From Lachnospiraceae bacterium (GTDB lineage Bacteria > Bacillota > Clostridia > Lachnospirales > Lachnospiraceae): a stretch of DNA of 64,000 nucleotides. The stretch lies in contig VSNM01000022.1 of NCBI GenBank assembly GCA_009774245.1, forward strand, positions 1-64,000, read 5' to 3'. The notes under the pieces were generated by a model, which saw nothing but the letters and a program-made list of their open reading frames with translations, was not told the DNA's origin and searched no databases. A program made the position numbers and the translations under genes. The first letter of the stretch is position 1; every line of letters begins with the position of its first letter. Positions 39,234 through 47,884 of the stretch are shown here, piece after piece.

Positions 39234-41894
39234 CTAATCTGTATCCGATACGGGTTCTGTGGGGACTGCCTGTGCTGCCGCCGCAGCCGCAGCGCGCTGC
39301 TGCATCTCGAGCATCTGCTGCTGGAGGACTTCCGGAGCATTTGGCGCCGACATGAATGTGCTGTCATGAGGACACATCTGAGTGGCATCGGCATCGGCAG
39401 TCTCAGGAAGGCTTGTGAGGGCAGAGGCAAGGTTATTGTCCTGGAGACGCGCAGGAACCTGCTCAATGGCAGAGGCCTGCTTGAAAGGACATTCCTCTGT
39501 GGCCGTGAGACCGCAATACTGACAGATATTGGAGAAGTAATGTACATCACAGTATTCTGTGGGAACGGTTCCTTCTGCAAAGTATTCTGTCTTGACACAT
39601 CCCTGTACATCACAGACGCCCGCTATGGGCAGTCTGCCGGATTTGGAACAGACTGAGGCTGTGACAATGCCGTTAACCATGGGGAATGACTTATATTCAA
39701 GGTTTTCGTGAATCCTTGACATGACCTTTTTCCACATTGTCTTGGACAGATTTTTTTCCGCAGAGGTTTTCATGTTCGCATTGTTGTCATAGCCAGTCCA
39801 CGTTGTCGCGGTGTAGTAGGGTGTGAAACCTGAAAACCACACATCTTTGTAATCGGATGTCGTGCCGGTCTTGCCTGCGATTGCCATATTGCCGAAATTG
39901 ACAGAGCCGCCGGTACCGGTAGTGACCACATCGACCATGGCGCTGGTGAGCAGCCATGCGGTGGTCTGCTTGATCACCTGCTTGGATTCCGGTGCGGTGT
40001 TATCGATCAGGACATTTCCGTCATGGTCGACAATCTTCGTGTAGAGCTTTGGCTTGATATAGGTTCCCTGGTTGGCGATGGTCGCGTAGGCCGCGTTGAG
40101 CTCCATGTTGGTAACGCCGTCAGTGATGCCGCCGAGTGCAAGGGGCTGGCCGATATCGGACCGCACCGTGCCGTCGCTCTCCACACGCTTGTCAACCAGG
40201 GTGGTGAAACCGAAGTTCTGCAGATAGTCAAAACCAAGCTGCGGCGAGATCTGGGTGAGCGTCTTGACTGCCACGACATTTGCGGACTGCGCGATGCCAT
40301 ACCGGAGGCTCAGAAGGCCTCTGTAATTGCTTCCCCACCAGTTTCTCACAGGGCGGCCGCCTGTATAGTTGAAGGGCGCGTCGTTCTGCACATCGGCGAG
40401 TGTCAGGCCGGCGCTGTCGAGCGCGGGCGCATACGTTGATACGACCTTGAACGTGGAGCCGGGCTGTCTGGTCGTGTTTGTCGCCCTGTTGAGGGTGCGG
40501 CTGGCCTCCTTGGTGCCACGGCCGCCCACGATGGCGACAACATATCCGGTAGACTGGTCCTCTACGGTGATGGATACCTGTGGCTGCGGCACCAGTGAGA
40601 TGCGCTCGCCGTCAACCTTGTCGCCCTCCTCCATCACAGCCTGCTTGTACGCCTCGATGGCTGCGTAGGCATCATCCTGCGTCGCGTAGAGCAGGTCAAA
40701 TGATGCGTTCTGCTGCTTGTAGTACGCCTTGTACATCTCCGTGCTGTGATTTTCTTTCTCACCGTTTGCCTTCTCAATGGTCAGGGCATAGCTCAATAAC
40801 CACTTTACTGTCTCAGGATAGTTTTCTTCATTGCTGTATATTTCATCGCAGATTGCCTGAATGTCGGGGTCCTGTGTCGTATAGATGCTCAGACCGCCGC
40901 TGAACAGGAGATGGTGCGCCTGTGTTTCGTTAAAGCCTTTGATTTCCATCAGATCGGCGAGGACCTGTTCCGTCACTTCGTCTACAAAGTATGTATAGAC
41001 GGAATTGACCTCGCTCTCCTCATTCACGGCCATGATACGGCTGTAAACGTCGTCGGCCATCGCATCGTCGTACTCCTCCTGTGTGATATATCCCTGATCC
41101 TTCATGTTTTTCAGAACGATATCGCGCCTTGTCTTATTGTAGTCAGGGTGAGAGATCGGATTGTATCTGGAAGGGTTTGATGTGGTGGCAGCGATCACGG
41201 CGCATTCCGAGAGCGTGAGTTGGTAGGGCTCCTTGTTGAAATAGCGCTTCGCGGCAGCCTTGACGCCCAGGGTGTTCTGGCCTAAGTTGATCGTGTTCAT
41301 GTAGACTTCCAGGATCTCTTCTTTTGACATCTTTTTCTCAAGCTCGAGGGCGAGATACTGCTCCTGCACCTTGCGCTTGATCTTCTGAATGTCGCTCTCA
41401 TTGGTCCAGTTGTCAAAGACATTGTTTTTGATGATCTGCTGCGTGATGGTGGACGCACCCTGCGAGAGCTCCCTGTTTTGGATTGCCATGAGACCGGCGC
41501 TCAGGATACGTTTGATATCAATGCCGTTGTGGTCATAAAAACGCTGGTCCTCGATCGCGACAAAGGCGTCGCGGAGATACTGGGGAATCCGCTCGATGTC
41601 CTCAGAGCTTCTGTTGGAATTGGCAGCCACCAGCTTTGTCAGCTCGTTGCCTCTGGCGTCATAGACAACCGTGGCAAATCCCCGCGGGAGAACCGCCGCA
41701 GGATCTACGTCGGGCGCGGCGCTCAGGATTCCCTTAAAAGCGCCGATGCCAAAGCACGCGCCGACGATCACCACGGACAGGGCGCCGACCAGCACGATCT
41801 TTAGCGCTGAGACAAAGAACAGTTTTTTGAATTTTATGGTTTTTGAAGTCAGGGATTTTTGAAGCTTTGCAGTTCCTCTTTTCCCGTAATTCAT
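39234..41894 (-). CDS. Class A penicillin-binding protein (transglycosylase/transpeptidase)
   Basis: This 886-residue protein has a cytosolic basic N-terminus, one membrane helix (about 31-55), a GT51 transglycosylase domain with 'EDQRFYDHNGIDIKRI' (about 111-126), and a transpeptidase domain with SxxK in 'RQPGSTFKVVSTY', SxN in 'GIAQSANVVAV' and KTG in 'AGKTGTTSDYKDVWFSG'. Several cysteines and a glutamine- and alanine-rich tail follow. It polymerises and cross-links peptidoglycan outside the membrane. The ATG at 41894 follows GGAGGTGAT on the minus strand; the earlier ATG at 41915 has none. Confidence 0.94.
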   Translation of the reverse strand: MNYGKRGTAKLQKSLTSKTIKFKKLFFVSALKIVLVGALSVVIVGACFGIGAFKGILSAAPDVDPAAVLPRGFATVVYDARGNELTKLVAANSNRSSEDIERIPQYLRDAFVAIEDQRFYDHNGIDIKRILSAGLMAIQNRELSQGASTITQQIIKNNVFDNWTNESDIQKIKRKVQEQYLALELEKKMSKEEILEVYMNTINLGQNTLGVKAAAKRYFNKEPYQLTLSECAVIAATTSNPSRYNPISHPDYNKTRRDIVLKNMKDQGYITQEEYDDAMADDVYSRIMAVNEESEVNSVYTYFVDEVTEQVLADLMEIKGFNETQAHHLLFSGGLSIYTTQDPDIQAICDEIYSNEENYPETVKWLLSYALTIEKANGEKENHSTEMYKAYYKQQNASFDLLYATQDDAYAAIEAYKQAVMEEGDKVDGERISLVPQPQVSITVEDQSTGYVVAIVGGRGTKEASRTLNRATNTTRQPGSTFKVVSTYAPALDSAGLTLADVQNDAPFNYTGGRPVRNWWGSNYRGLLSLRYGIAQSANVVAVKTLTQISPQLGFDYLQNFGFTTLVDKRVESDGTVRSDIGQPLALGGITDGVTNMELNAAYATIANQGTYIKPKLYTKIVDHDGNVLIDNTAPESKQVIKQTTAWLLTSAMVDVVTTGTGGSVNFGNMAIAGKTGTTSDYKDVWFSGFTPYYTATTWTGYDNNANMKTSAEKNLSKTMWKKVMSRIHENLEYKSFPMVNGIVTASVCSKSGRLPIAGVCDVQGCVKTEYFAEGTVPTEYCDVHYFSNICQYCGLTATEECPFKQASAIEQVPARLQDNNLASALTSLPETADADATQMCPHDSTFMSAPNAPEVLQQQMLEMQQRAAAAAAAQAVPTEPVSDTD

Positions 41895-42016
41895 ACAATC
41901 ACCTCCGTAAAACAAATTTCATTCTTTTCATTATAGCAAATTACCCTGCGCAAATAAAGGATTTTTTTTATTTATATTCTCCCGTATTTTTCATTTTATA
42001 CAGGTCTGGTTTGTGA

Positions 42017-42022
42017 TATAAT
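42017..42022 (+). promoter_or_regulatory. Extended -10 promoter of the yigZ-like gene
   Basis: TGATATAAT (42014-42022) is a perfect extended -10; the upstream TTTTAT (41994-41999) is a poor -35 at 17 bases, which extended -10 promoters tolerate. Confidence 0.6.
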
Positions 42023-42055
42023 CAAAGAAAGTGTTTTAGGAGGTTGGTTTTGGAC

Positions 42056-42706
42056 ATGGGAGCGGATGCGGACAGTCGGGAATATGATGATTATGTGCTA
42101 CTCATAAAAGGGGCAGAAGCAGAGCTGGTGGAGAAAAAGTCGCGGTTTATTGCGACAGTGCGTCCTGTCGCGAGTGAGGAGGAGGCAGCAGCGTTCATAG
42201 AAGAAATGAAAAAGAAATACTACGATGCGAGACACAATTGTTCCGCGTTTGTGATCGGAGACAGGGGGCAGCTTACCAGGAGCAGCGATGACGGGGAGCC
42301 GAGCGGCACTGCCGGACGGCCGATGCTGGAGGTACTGCTCGGAAGCGGAATTAGGAATATCGCGGCGGTGGTCACGAGATACTTCGGTGGTACGCTTCTG
42401 GGGACAGGAGGGCTTGTCCGGGCGTATTCCGGCGTTTTGAAAGAAGCGCTGGCAAAGTGTGAGACAGCCAGGCAGCACTTTGGCGTCAGGATGAAGATTA
42501 AGGCGGACTACAATGCGGTGGGGAAGCTTCAGTATATTCTGGCCGGCAGAGGGATTGCCATAGAGGACAGTGTCTATGCGGCAGATGTGGAAATGACGGT
42601 CATAGCACCGATCGAGGTGTATGACCGTCTGTGTAAAGAGCTTGTGGAGGCGACGAGTGGCCGCGCGGAGTTTGAGGAGCTTGAACGGCTGTATTATTTC
42701 AAATAA
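42056..42706 (+). CDS. YigZ/IMPACT-family protein
   Basis: This protein of about 216 residues has the IMPACT signature: 'EKKSRFIATVRPV', 'ARHNCSAFVIGD', 'SSDDGEPSGTAGRPML' and 'VVTRYFGGTLLGTGGLVRAY' in the N-terminal domain, then a ferredoxin-like DUF1949 C-terminal domain. The bacterial role is not firmly known; links to translation control have been made for eukaryotic members. The strong site TTTTAGGAGG (42034-42043) suits TTG at 42050 best or ATG at 42056; I give the ATG. It converges with the next gene. Confidence 0.9.
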   Translation: MGADADSREYDDYVLLIKGAEAELVEKKSRFIATVRPVASEEEAAAFIEEMKKKYYDARHNCSAFVIGDRGQLTRSSDDGEPSGTAGRPMLEVLLGSGIRNIAAVVTRYFGGTLLGTGGLVRAYSGVLKEALAKCETARQHFGVRMKIKADYNAVGKLQYILAGRGIAIEDSVYAADVEMTVIAPIEVYDRLCKELVEATSGRAEFEELERLYYFK

Positions 42707-42719
42707 ATTGTTCAGCGTC

Positions 42720-43982
42720 TCAGCCCGGCTCGGAGATGCGGGACACACCTACAAAGATTTCAGATATTTTGTACCAGGTAGGATAGTCTACGATCCCCGT
42801 GGGGGCGAGGCCGAAGATGCGCTGGAACGTGCGGACTGCATCGGCTGTGGCTGTTCCGAAGATACCGTCCTCGACAATGCGCGGGATAGCAGGATAGTTC
42901 TGTGCGATGCGGTTGAGCTGCTGCTGCATCTGCAGAACCTTCTGCCCCGAAGAGCCGATGGTAAGATCATAGCCTGGCCATGACGAGGGAACACCTGATA
43001 TGTAGGTGGTGGAGTTGATGTACATATCATTTCCATAATAATAACGGATGATTTCTATTGGCGTATATCCCTGATCGCCCAGATATTTGCTTCCCCATTG
43101 GGATAATCCGTCGCAGGTGGTGCGGTTTCCGTCACAGTACGAGGTAAAGATCGGCTGGCGCACGCCGGGGCGCGACAGGTAGTTTGAGAAGATCGAGTCC
43201 ACGATACGGCTGATGTTCTCATAGATGTTCCGGCCGCGAATCCACTTCTGATCGTAGGCGGTCGAGGAGGTGATGGTGAAGTTGTATCCCTGGTTTCTGT
43301 ACCACTCCGTATACACGCGGTTCAGCGTGAACGACATGATCGCCAGTGTGTTGGCGTAGATCGTGTTCTCGGGCCAGGTCGCATAGATCTCCGACGACAC
43401 GACGTTTTTGATATAGTCCGTGTAGCGCACATAGTAGTTTGGGGCGGTGGAGTCCTGCGGGACACCGTCGTGCACGATGACATACTCTGGTATCACGACG
43501 CGGCTTAAGACGATCTCGCCGCTCTCGTCCATGGGTTTGATCTCGTCCTCGGGTATTTTGGGCGGGTATTCGCCATACAGTGTATGGTCGGGTATGACGA
43601 TGTCGTCCTCGGTCTCCCCCGGCGGCTCCACCTCGATCGGATTCATGGAGACCGGCTGGACGGCGGTGACATCGGGAAGGATCTCTGTGCCGGAGATGTA
43701 CACCGGCTCATAGCCCGGCGCGGTGACAGAGATATTGTATTCCGAGTAGGGCTGGACTTCACTGATCTCCGTGCTGTAGGACAGATTTGGGGCAGGAAGC
43801 GAGATCGTGGCGGTCTGCCCAGAGTCGTCAGTGGTAAGCGTCTGCACGACAGAGTCAGGATCGCCGGAGTAAGATATGGTTATCGTGGCGTTATCTACGG
43901 GGATAAAGCCCAGCGACGAGGTGACGCTGATGGTTAAGTCTCCGGAATAGGCCGGGGTTTCGGCTTTTATAATATTAGACAT
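42720..43982 (-). CDS. SpoIID-like/peptidoglycan-binding protein without signal peptide
   Basis: This 420-residue protein has three parts: an N-terminal beta-rich region (about 10-115) resembling carboxypeptidase-regulatory/Ig-like modules, a central region (about 175-330) resembling SpoIID/LytB ('NTLAIMSFTLNRVYTEW', 'ITSSTAYDQKWIRGR', 'CDGNRTTCDGLSQWGSKYL'), and a C-terminal PG_binding_1 domain ('GSSGQKVLQMQQQLN', 'GIFGTATADAVRTFQ'). That suggests peptidoglycan work, perhaps in sporulation. No signal peptide or membrane helix is seen. The ATG at 43982 follows AGGGAA on the minus strand, which lies inside a 16-bp hairpin. Confidence 0.7.
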   Translation of the reverse strand: MSNIIKAETPAYSGDLTISVTSSLGFIPVDNATITISYSGDPDSVVQTLTTDDSGQTATISLPAPNLSYSTEISEVQPYSEYNISVTAPGYEPVYISGTEILPDVTAVQPVSMNPIEVEPPGETEDDIVIPDHTLYGEYPPKIPEDEIKPMDESGEIVLSRVVIPEYVIVHDGVPQDSTAPNYYVRYTDYIKNVVSSEIYATWPENTIYANTLAIMSFTLNRVYTEWYRNQGYNFTITSSTAYDQKWIRGRNIYENISRIVDSIFSNYLSRPGVRQPIFTSYCDGNRTTCDGLSQWGSKYLGDQGYTPIEIIRYYYGNDMYINSTTYISGVPSSWPGYDLTIGSSGQKVLQMQQQLNRIAQNYPAIPRIVEDGIFGTATADAVRTFQRIFGLAPTGIVDYPTWYKISEIFVGVSRISEPG

Positions 43983-43983
43983 A

Positions 43984-44027
43984 AAAATTCCCTGCATATG
44001 TTTTTTATAATATATGCAGGGAATTTT
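43984..44027 (-). terminator. 16-bp hairpin: typA terminator and masked ribosome-binding site
   Basis: AAAATTCCCTGCATAT (43984-43999) and ATATGCAGGGAATTTT (44012-44027) form a perfect 16-bp inverted repeat with a 12-base loop. Read on the minus strand it starts 29 bases after the typA stop and ends in five T's, like an intrinsic terminator. Its 3' arm contains AGGGAA and abuts the ATG of the next gene (43982), so in read-through transcripts the stem would hide the ribosome-binding site. Confidence 0.8.
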
Positions 44028-44056
44028 GATTGTGTTACAAGCGTTATTTTTGCTTA

Positions 44057-45886
44057 TTATTTTTTCACGCCGGCTCTCTTTCGAAGTGTTGGATCGAGGA
44101 TCTTTTTCCGGATTCGGAGGCTCTCAGGCGTCACTTCCAGGAGCTCGTCTGTGTCGATAAAGTCAAGCGCCTGTTCCAGACTTAAGATCTTGGGTGGTGT
44201 CAGCCGCAAGGCTTCGTCCGCACTGGATGAACGCGTGTTCGTGAGCTGTTTTTTCTTGCAGACATTGAGTTCAATATCCTCGCCCTTACCATTCTGGCCG
44301 ACTACCATGCCCGAGTAGACCTTCTCGCCCGGCCCGATGAACAGCGTGCCGCGCTCCTGCGCGTTGAACAGGCCGTAAGTGATCGCCTCGCCCGCCTCAA
44401 ACGCGATCAGGGAGCCCTGTTTGCGGTACTGGATATCACCCTTGTAGGGGCCGTAGCCGTCAAAGATTGTATTCAGGATTCCGTTTCCCTTGGTGTCTGT
44501 CATGAACTCGCCGCGGTAGCCGATCAGCCCGCGCGACGGGATGGAGAACTCCAGACGGGCATAGCCGCCGCTCGCTTTGCCCATATTCTGCAGTTCGCCC
44601 TTTCTCTGGCTAAGCTTCTCGATGACAGTTCCGGAAAATTCCTCGGGAACGTCGACATAGGCAAGCTCCATCGGTTCCAGGCGTTTGCCGTTTTCATCTG
44701 TCTTGTACAGAACCTCAGCTTTGCTGACGGCAAACTCAAAGCCCTCGCGGCGCATATTTTCGATCAATACAGACAGATGCAGTTCGCCGCGCCCGGATAC
44801 TTTGAACGAATCCGGACTGTCCGTCTCCTCGACGCGCAGCGACACGTCCGTATTGAGCTCCCGAAAGAGTCTGTCGCGCAGATGGCGGCTGGTCACATAT
44901 TTTCCCTCCTGTCCGGCGAGCGGCGAGTCGTTGACGATAAACTGCATGGCGATCGTGGGCTCGCTGATCTTCTGGAAAGGAATGGGGACAACGCTGTCAA
45001 CCGCGCAGAGCGTGTCTCCGATATGGATGTCCGAGATACCGGAAATAGCGACAATTGAGCCGATTCCGGCCTCACGGACTTCCACTTTGTTCAGGCCGTC
45101 AAATTCATAGAGCTTGCTGACTTTTACCTTCTTCTGTTTGTCCGGCTCATGGTGGTTGCAGATGATGACTTCCTGGTTGACGGCGATGGTGCCGTTGTCC
45201 ACCTTGCCCACGCCGATGCGGCCGACATATTCATTGTAGTCGATGGTGCTGATCAGTACCTGTGTGCCCGCCTCAGGATCTCCCTCTGGCGCGGGGATAT
45301 AGTCTAAGATCGTCTCGAATAACGGCATCATGTCAACACCTGTTCCGTCCTCGTCCAGGGAGGCCACACCTGTCTTTGCGGAGGCGTACACGAAGGGGCA
45401 GTCGAGCTGCGAATCGTCTGCGTCAAGCTCCAGAAACAGCTCCAGCACTTCCTCGACAACCTCGGATGGGCGCGCCTCGGGGCGGTCGATCTTGTTGATG
45501 CACACGATGACGGGAAGTTTGAGCTCGAGCGCCTTCCTGAGCACGAATTTTGTCTGCGGCATGGCGCCCTCAAATGCGTCGACGACAAGGATAACGCCGT
45601 TTACCATCTTGAGGACGCGCTCGACTTCGCCACCAAAGTCGGCATGTCCCGGTGTGTCGATGATGTTGATTTTTGTATTCTTATACATAACAGCTGTATT
45701 TTTTGACAATATCGTGATGCCGCGCTCACGTTCAATGTCGTTGGAATCCATGACGCGCTCAGCGACTTCCTGATTTTCGCGGAACACGCCACTCTGTTTT
45801 AACAGCTCGTCCACCAGCGTCGTCTTGCCATGGTCGACATGGGCGATGATGGCTACGTTTCTGACATCTTCTCTTTTCTGTATCAT
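44057..45886 (-). CDS. typA: Translational GTPase TypA/BipA
   Basis: This 609-residue protein matches BipA in full: G1 'HVDHGKTTLVDELL' (residues about 16-29), G2 'ERERGITI', G3 'DTPGHADFGGEVERV', G4 'NKIDRPEARP', G5 'YASAKTG', then EF-G-like domains and the BipA-specific C-terminus ending in a lysine-rich tail. It binds ribosomes and helps assembly or stress translation. The start at 45886 follows ATGGAGGATTT on the minus strand. It is divergent from the SSB-like gene. Confidence 0.96.
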   Translation of the reverse strand: MIQKREDVRNVAIIAHVDHGKTTLVDELLKQSGVFRENQEVAERVMDSNDIERERGITILSKNTAVMYKNTKINIIDTPGHADFGGEVERVLKMVNGVILVVDAFEGAMPQTKFVLRKALELKLPVIVCINKIDRPEARPSEVVEEVLELFLELDADDSQLDCPFVYASAKTGVASLDEDGTGVDMMPLFETILDYIPAPEGDPEAGTQVLISTIDYNEYVGRIGVGKVDNGTIAVNQEVIICNHHEPDKQKKVKVSKLYEFDGLNKVEVREAGIGSIVAISGISDIHIGDTLCAVDSVVPIPFQKISEPTIAMQFIVNDSPLAGQEGKYVTSRHLRDRLFRELNTDVSLRVEETDSPDSFKVSGRGELHLSVLIENMRREGFEFAVSKAEVLYKTDENGKRLEPMELAYVDVPEEFSGTVIEKLSQRKGELQNMGKASGGYARLEFSIPSRGLIGYRGEFMTDTKGNGILNTIFDGYGPYKGDIQYRKQGSLIAFEAGEAITYGLFNAQERGTLFIGPGEKVYSGMVVGQNGKGEDIELNVCKKKQLTNTRSSSADEALRLTPPKILSLEQALDFIDTDELLEVTPESLRIRKKILDPTLRKRAGVKK

Positions 45887-46152
45887 AGCAGTAAATCCTC
45901 CATAATAATCTATATACTCTCCTCAAATACGCCAAAATAGTATAGCACCTGCAGGTTTTTTTTGCAATGTTAAAAAAACATTTCTACGGCATTTCTCAAA
46001 ATACGGCCTAATTGGATACCGATACCTGACAGATGGTGTCGAAGCGTGTCGATATATGTCTGAATAGCGGTTTTTCTGCGATATTTCTAGCTTTATTTAC
46101 CGTATAAAGTAGCATATGATTTAATTACAAGAACGAAGGGAGAATGAAGAGA

Positions 46153-46824
46153 ATGCAAGAAACATTAAAGACAAAAAACGGGTATCATGAACAGGTTATT
46201 GAAAACAATCAGGTGACAGTGATGGGAGAGATCGTCAGTGAGTTCTCATTCAGCCATGAAATATTTGGCGAGGGCTTCTACATGGTTGACATACAGGTGG
46301 CAAGGCTGTCTGAGTCCATGGATATCATACCGGTGATGATTTCTGAGAGGCTGCTCGATGTGAGCGGGGACTTTCGCGGCATGATGGTGGTGGTGAACGG
46401 TCAGTTCCGCTCTTACAACAGGCATGAGGAGCACAAAAATAAGCTGGTTCTCTCCGTATTTGCACGGGAGATTGAATTTGTGGAGGAGATCAGCGAGAAT
46501 ATCAAGACGAACCAGATCTTTCTTGACGGCTATGTGTGCAAGGAACCTGTATATAGAAAGACTCCTCTTGGCAGGGAGATCGCTGATCTGCTGCTGGCAG
46601 TCAATCGGCCGTATGGCAAATCGGATTACATTCCATGCATCTGCTGGGGAAGAAACGCCCGTTATGCATCCAACTTTGAGGTGGGGGAGCGCTGTCTGGT
46701 GTGGGGGCGCATCCAGTCGAGGGAGTATATGAAGAAGCTCTCGGAGGATGAGCTGGAGAAGCGGATTGCCTATGAAGTCTCTGTCAGCAAGCTTGAGCTT
46801 CCGGAGGATGAGGAGGAACTGTAA
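46153..46824 (+). CDS. Single-stranded-DNA-binding-like protein with two OB folds
   Basis: This 223-residue protein looks like two consecutive OB-fold units. The first (about 15-105) has 'NQVTVMGEIVSEFSFSHEIF' and 'VDIQVARLSE'; the second (about 112-220) is SSB-like, with 'NQIFLDGYVCKEPVYRKTP', 'IADLLLAVNRPYGKSDYIPC' and 'CICWGRNARYASNFEVGERC'. It ends in an acidic 'LPEDEEEL', like the SSB tip that recruits partners. It is longer than normal SSB (about 150-180) and is unlikely to be the housekeeping copy. AAGGGAGA lies 9 bases before the ATG at 46153; the ATG at 46144 directly abuts that site. Confidence 0.72.
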   Translation: MQETLKTKNGYHEQVIENNQVTVMGEIVSEFSFSHEIFGEGFYMVDIQVARLSESMDIIPVMISERLLDVSGDFRGMMVVVNGQFRSYNRHEEHKNKLVLSVFAREIEFVEEISENIKTNQIFLDGYVCKEPVYRKTPLGREIADLLLAVNRPYGKSDYIPCICWGRNARYASNFEVGERCLVWGRIQSREYMKKLSEDELEKRIAYEVSVSKLELPEDEEEL

Positions 46825-46971
46825 CGAAACACAAACATAATATGAAATAGATCAAATGAGAAATCAAAGTTGCAAAATCTTATACGGTATGCTATCATGT
46901 TCGGAGTGATAATTTGTTCATGGCCGCATGGTGACCTGCGGCTATCAGGAAAGGGCATAAGGTATAAATCT

Positions 46972-47463
46972 ATGGAAAAGGGATTCGTACAGGTATACAG
47001 TGGGGAAGGACATGGTAAATCGGCCGCAGCGCTCGGGAGAGCTATTCAGGTGGCGAGTGCGGGCAGGGATGTGGTGGTTATCAATTTCCTGAAGGGATAT
47101 CAGAATGAGGAATTTCTGAAAAGACTGGAGCCGGAGATCAAGATTTTTCGCTTTGAAAAGAGTGAGGAGGAATTTGCACAGCTCTCTGACGAGCGCAAGC
47201 AGGAGGAGATCTACAATATCAAAAATGGTCTCAATTTTGCCAAAAAAGTCCTCACGACCGGTGAGTGCGGTCTGCTGATTCTGGATGAAGTGCTTGGACT
47301 GATTGACAAAGGCATCATCACGATCGACGACCTGAGACATATTCTGGAGGCGAGATCGGACGATGTGGACATTATTCTGACCGGAATACGGCTCAGCGAT
47401 GATGTGTGCCAGCTGGCGGACGAGATCTATAAGATTGAGGCGGTCAATTATAAGATTTATTGA
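46972..47463 (+). CDS. Cob(I)yrinic acid a,c-diamide adenosyltransferase-like ATPase (CobA/BtuR)
   Basis: This 163-residue protein has the P-loop 'YSGEGHGKSAAALGRAIQVA' (about 8-27), 'VVVINFLKGYQNEEF' and the Walker-B-like 'GLLILDEVLGLIDKGII' with 'ILTGIRLSDDVCQLAD', all typical of the CobA/CobO family. CobA adenosylates corrinoids to make coenzyme B12. The length is short for the family (about 190). No cobalamin genes are near, so a salvage role is inferred. The ATG at 46972 fits the family start; there is only a weak AAGG upstream. Confidence 0.85.
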   Translation: MEKGFVQVYSGEGHGKSAAALGRAIQVASAGRDVVVINFLKGYQNEEFLKRLEPEIKIFRFEKSEEEFAQLSDERKQEEIYNIKNGLNFAKKVLTTGECGLLILDEVLGLIDKGIITIDDLRHILEARSDDVDIILTGIRLSDDVCQLADEIYKIEAVNYKIY

Positions 47464-47467
47464 GATG

Positions 47468-47514
47468 AAACCGAAAAAATATGGTGTTTTGCGCAGTATT
47501 TTTTCGGTTTTTTT
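47468..47514 (+). terminator. Strong terminator after the cobA-like gene
   Basis: AAACCGAAAAAATA (47468-47481) pairs perfectly with TATTTTTTCGGTTT (47497-47510); the T-run continues to 47514. Confidence 0.9.
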
Positions 47515-47554
47515 GTGCCATCTCAAAAATTTCTGACATTTTTTCGGCAATTTG

Positions 47555-47583
47555 TTGACAGTTTGTGCGGGATGCAATATAAT
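47555..47583 (+). promoter_or_regulatory. Consensus promoter of the lysine riboswitch-dapAB transcript
   Basis: TTGACA (47555-47560) and TATAAT (47578-47583) match the consensus exactly with 17 bases between. The riboswitch begins about 20 bases downstream. Confidence 0.92.
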
Positions 47584-47604
47584 TAAAAAACGTAAAGCAA
47601 ATAC

Positions 47605-47848
47605 GGGAGATAGAGGTTGCGTTTTTTAAGAGTACCTTTTAGGAGGTGTCAGGCACTGATGAGGAGAAGGGAAAGGAAAGGACGCCGAAAGCGGGGGCTG
47701 CCTGAGGGTTTCTGTCTTGGGCATACGGTTAAAAGCCGTATGACTGTCATCAGCAGATGGAGCGCTATCGTATCACTGAGGCCGGTATATCCGGCACATG
47801 ATATTTTAAAGTATGGGACGCCGGTCATCTGAGATGAGCGGTTTTTTT
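47605..47848 (+). promoter_or_regulatory. Lysine riboswitch (L-box) with terminator upstream of dapA
   Basis: The leader has the conserved lysine-aptamer blocks in order: GATAGAGGTTGC (47609-47620), AAGAGTA, AGGAGGTGTC, GGGAAAGG...GGACGCCGAA and, at the end, GCGCTATC, whose CTATC pairs with GATAG to form P1. The aptamer runs to about 47775. A GCCGG/CCGGC hairpin (47781-47795) and then CCGGTCATC/GATGAGCGG (47821-47841, one mismatch) plus seven T's (47842-47848) form the switching and terminator parts. Lysine binding would stop transcription before dapA. A 71-codon frame across this region is not a gene. Confidence 0.92.
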
Positions 47849-47884
47849 CATATCAGACATTTATTTTAGAAGGAGGACATACCA

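Noticed and set aside
47617..47832. 71-codon frame MRFLRVPFRRCQ... before dapA
   Set aside because: It lies across the lysine aptamer, has no homology seen and is explained by the conserved RNA.
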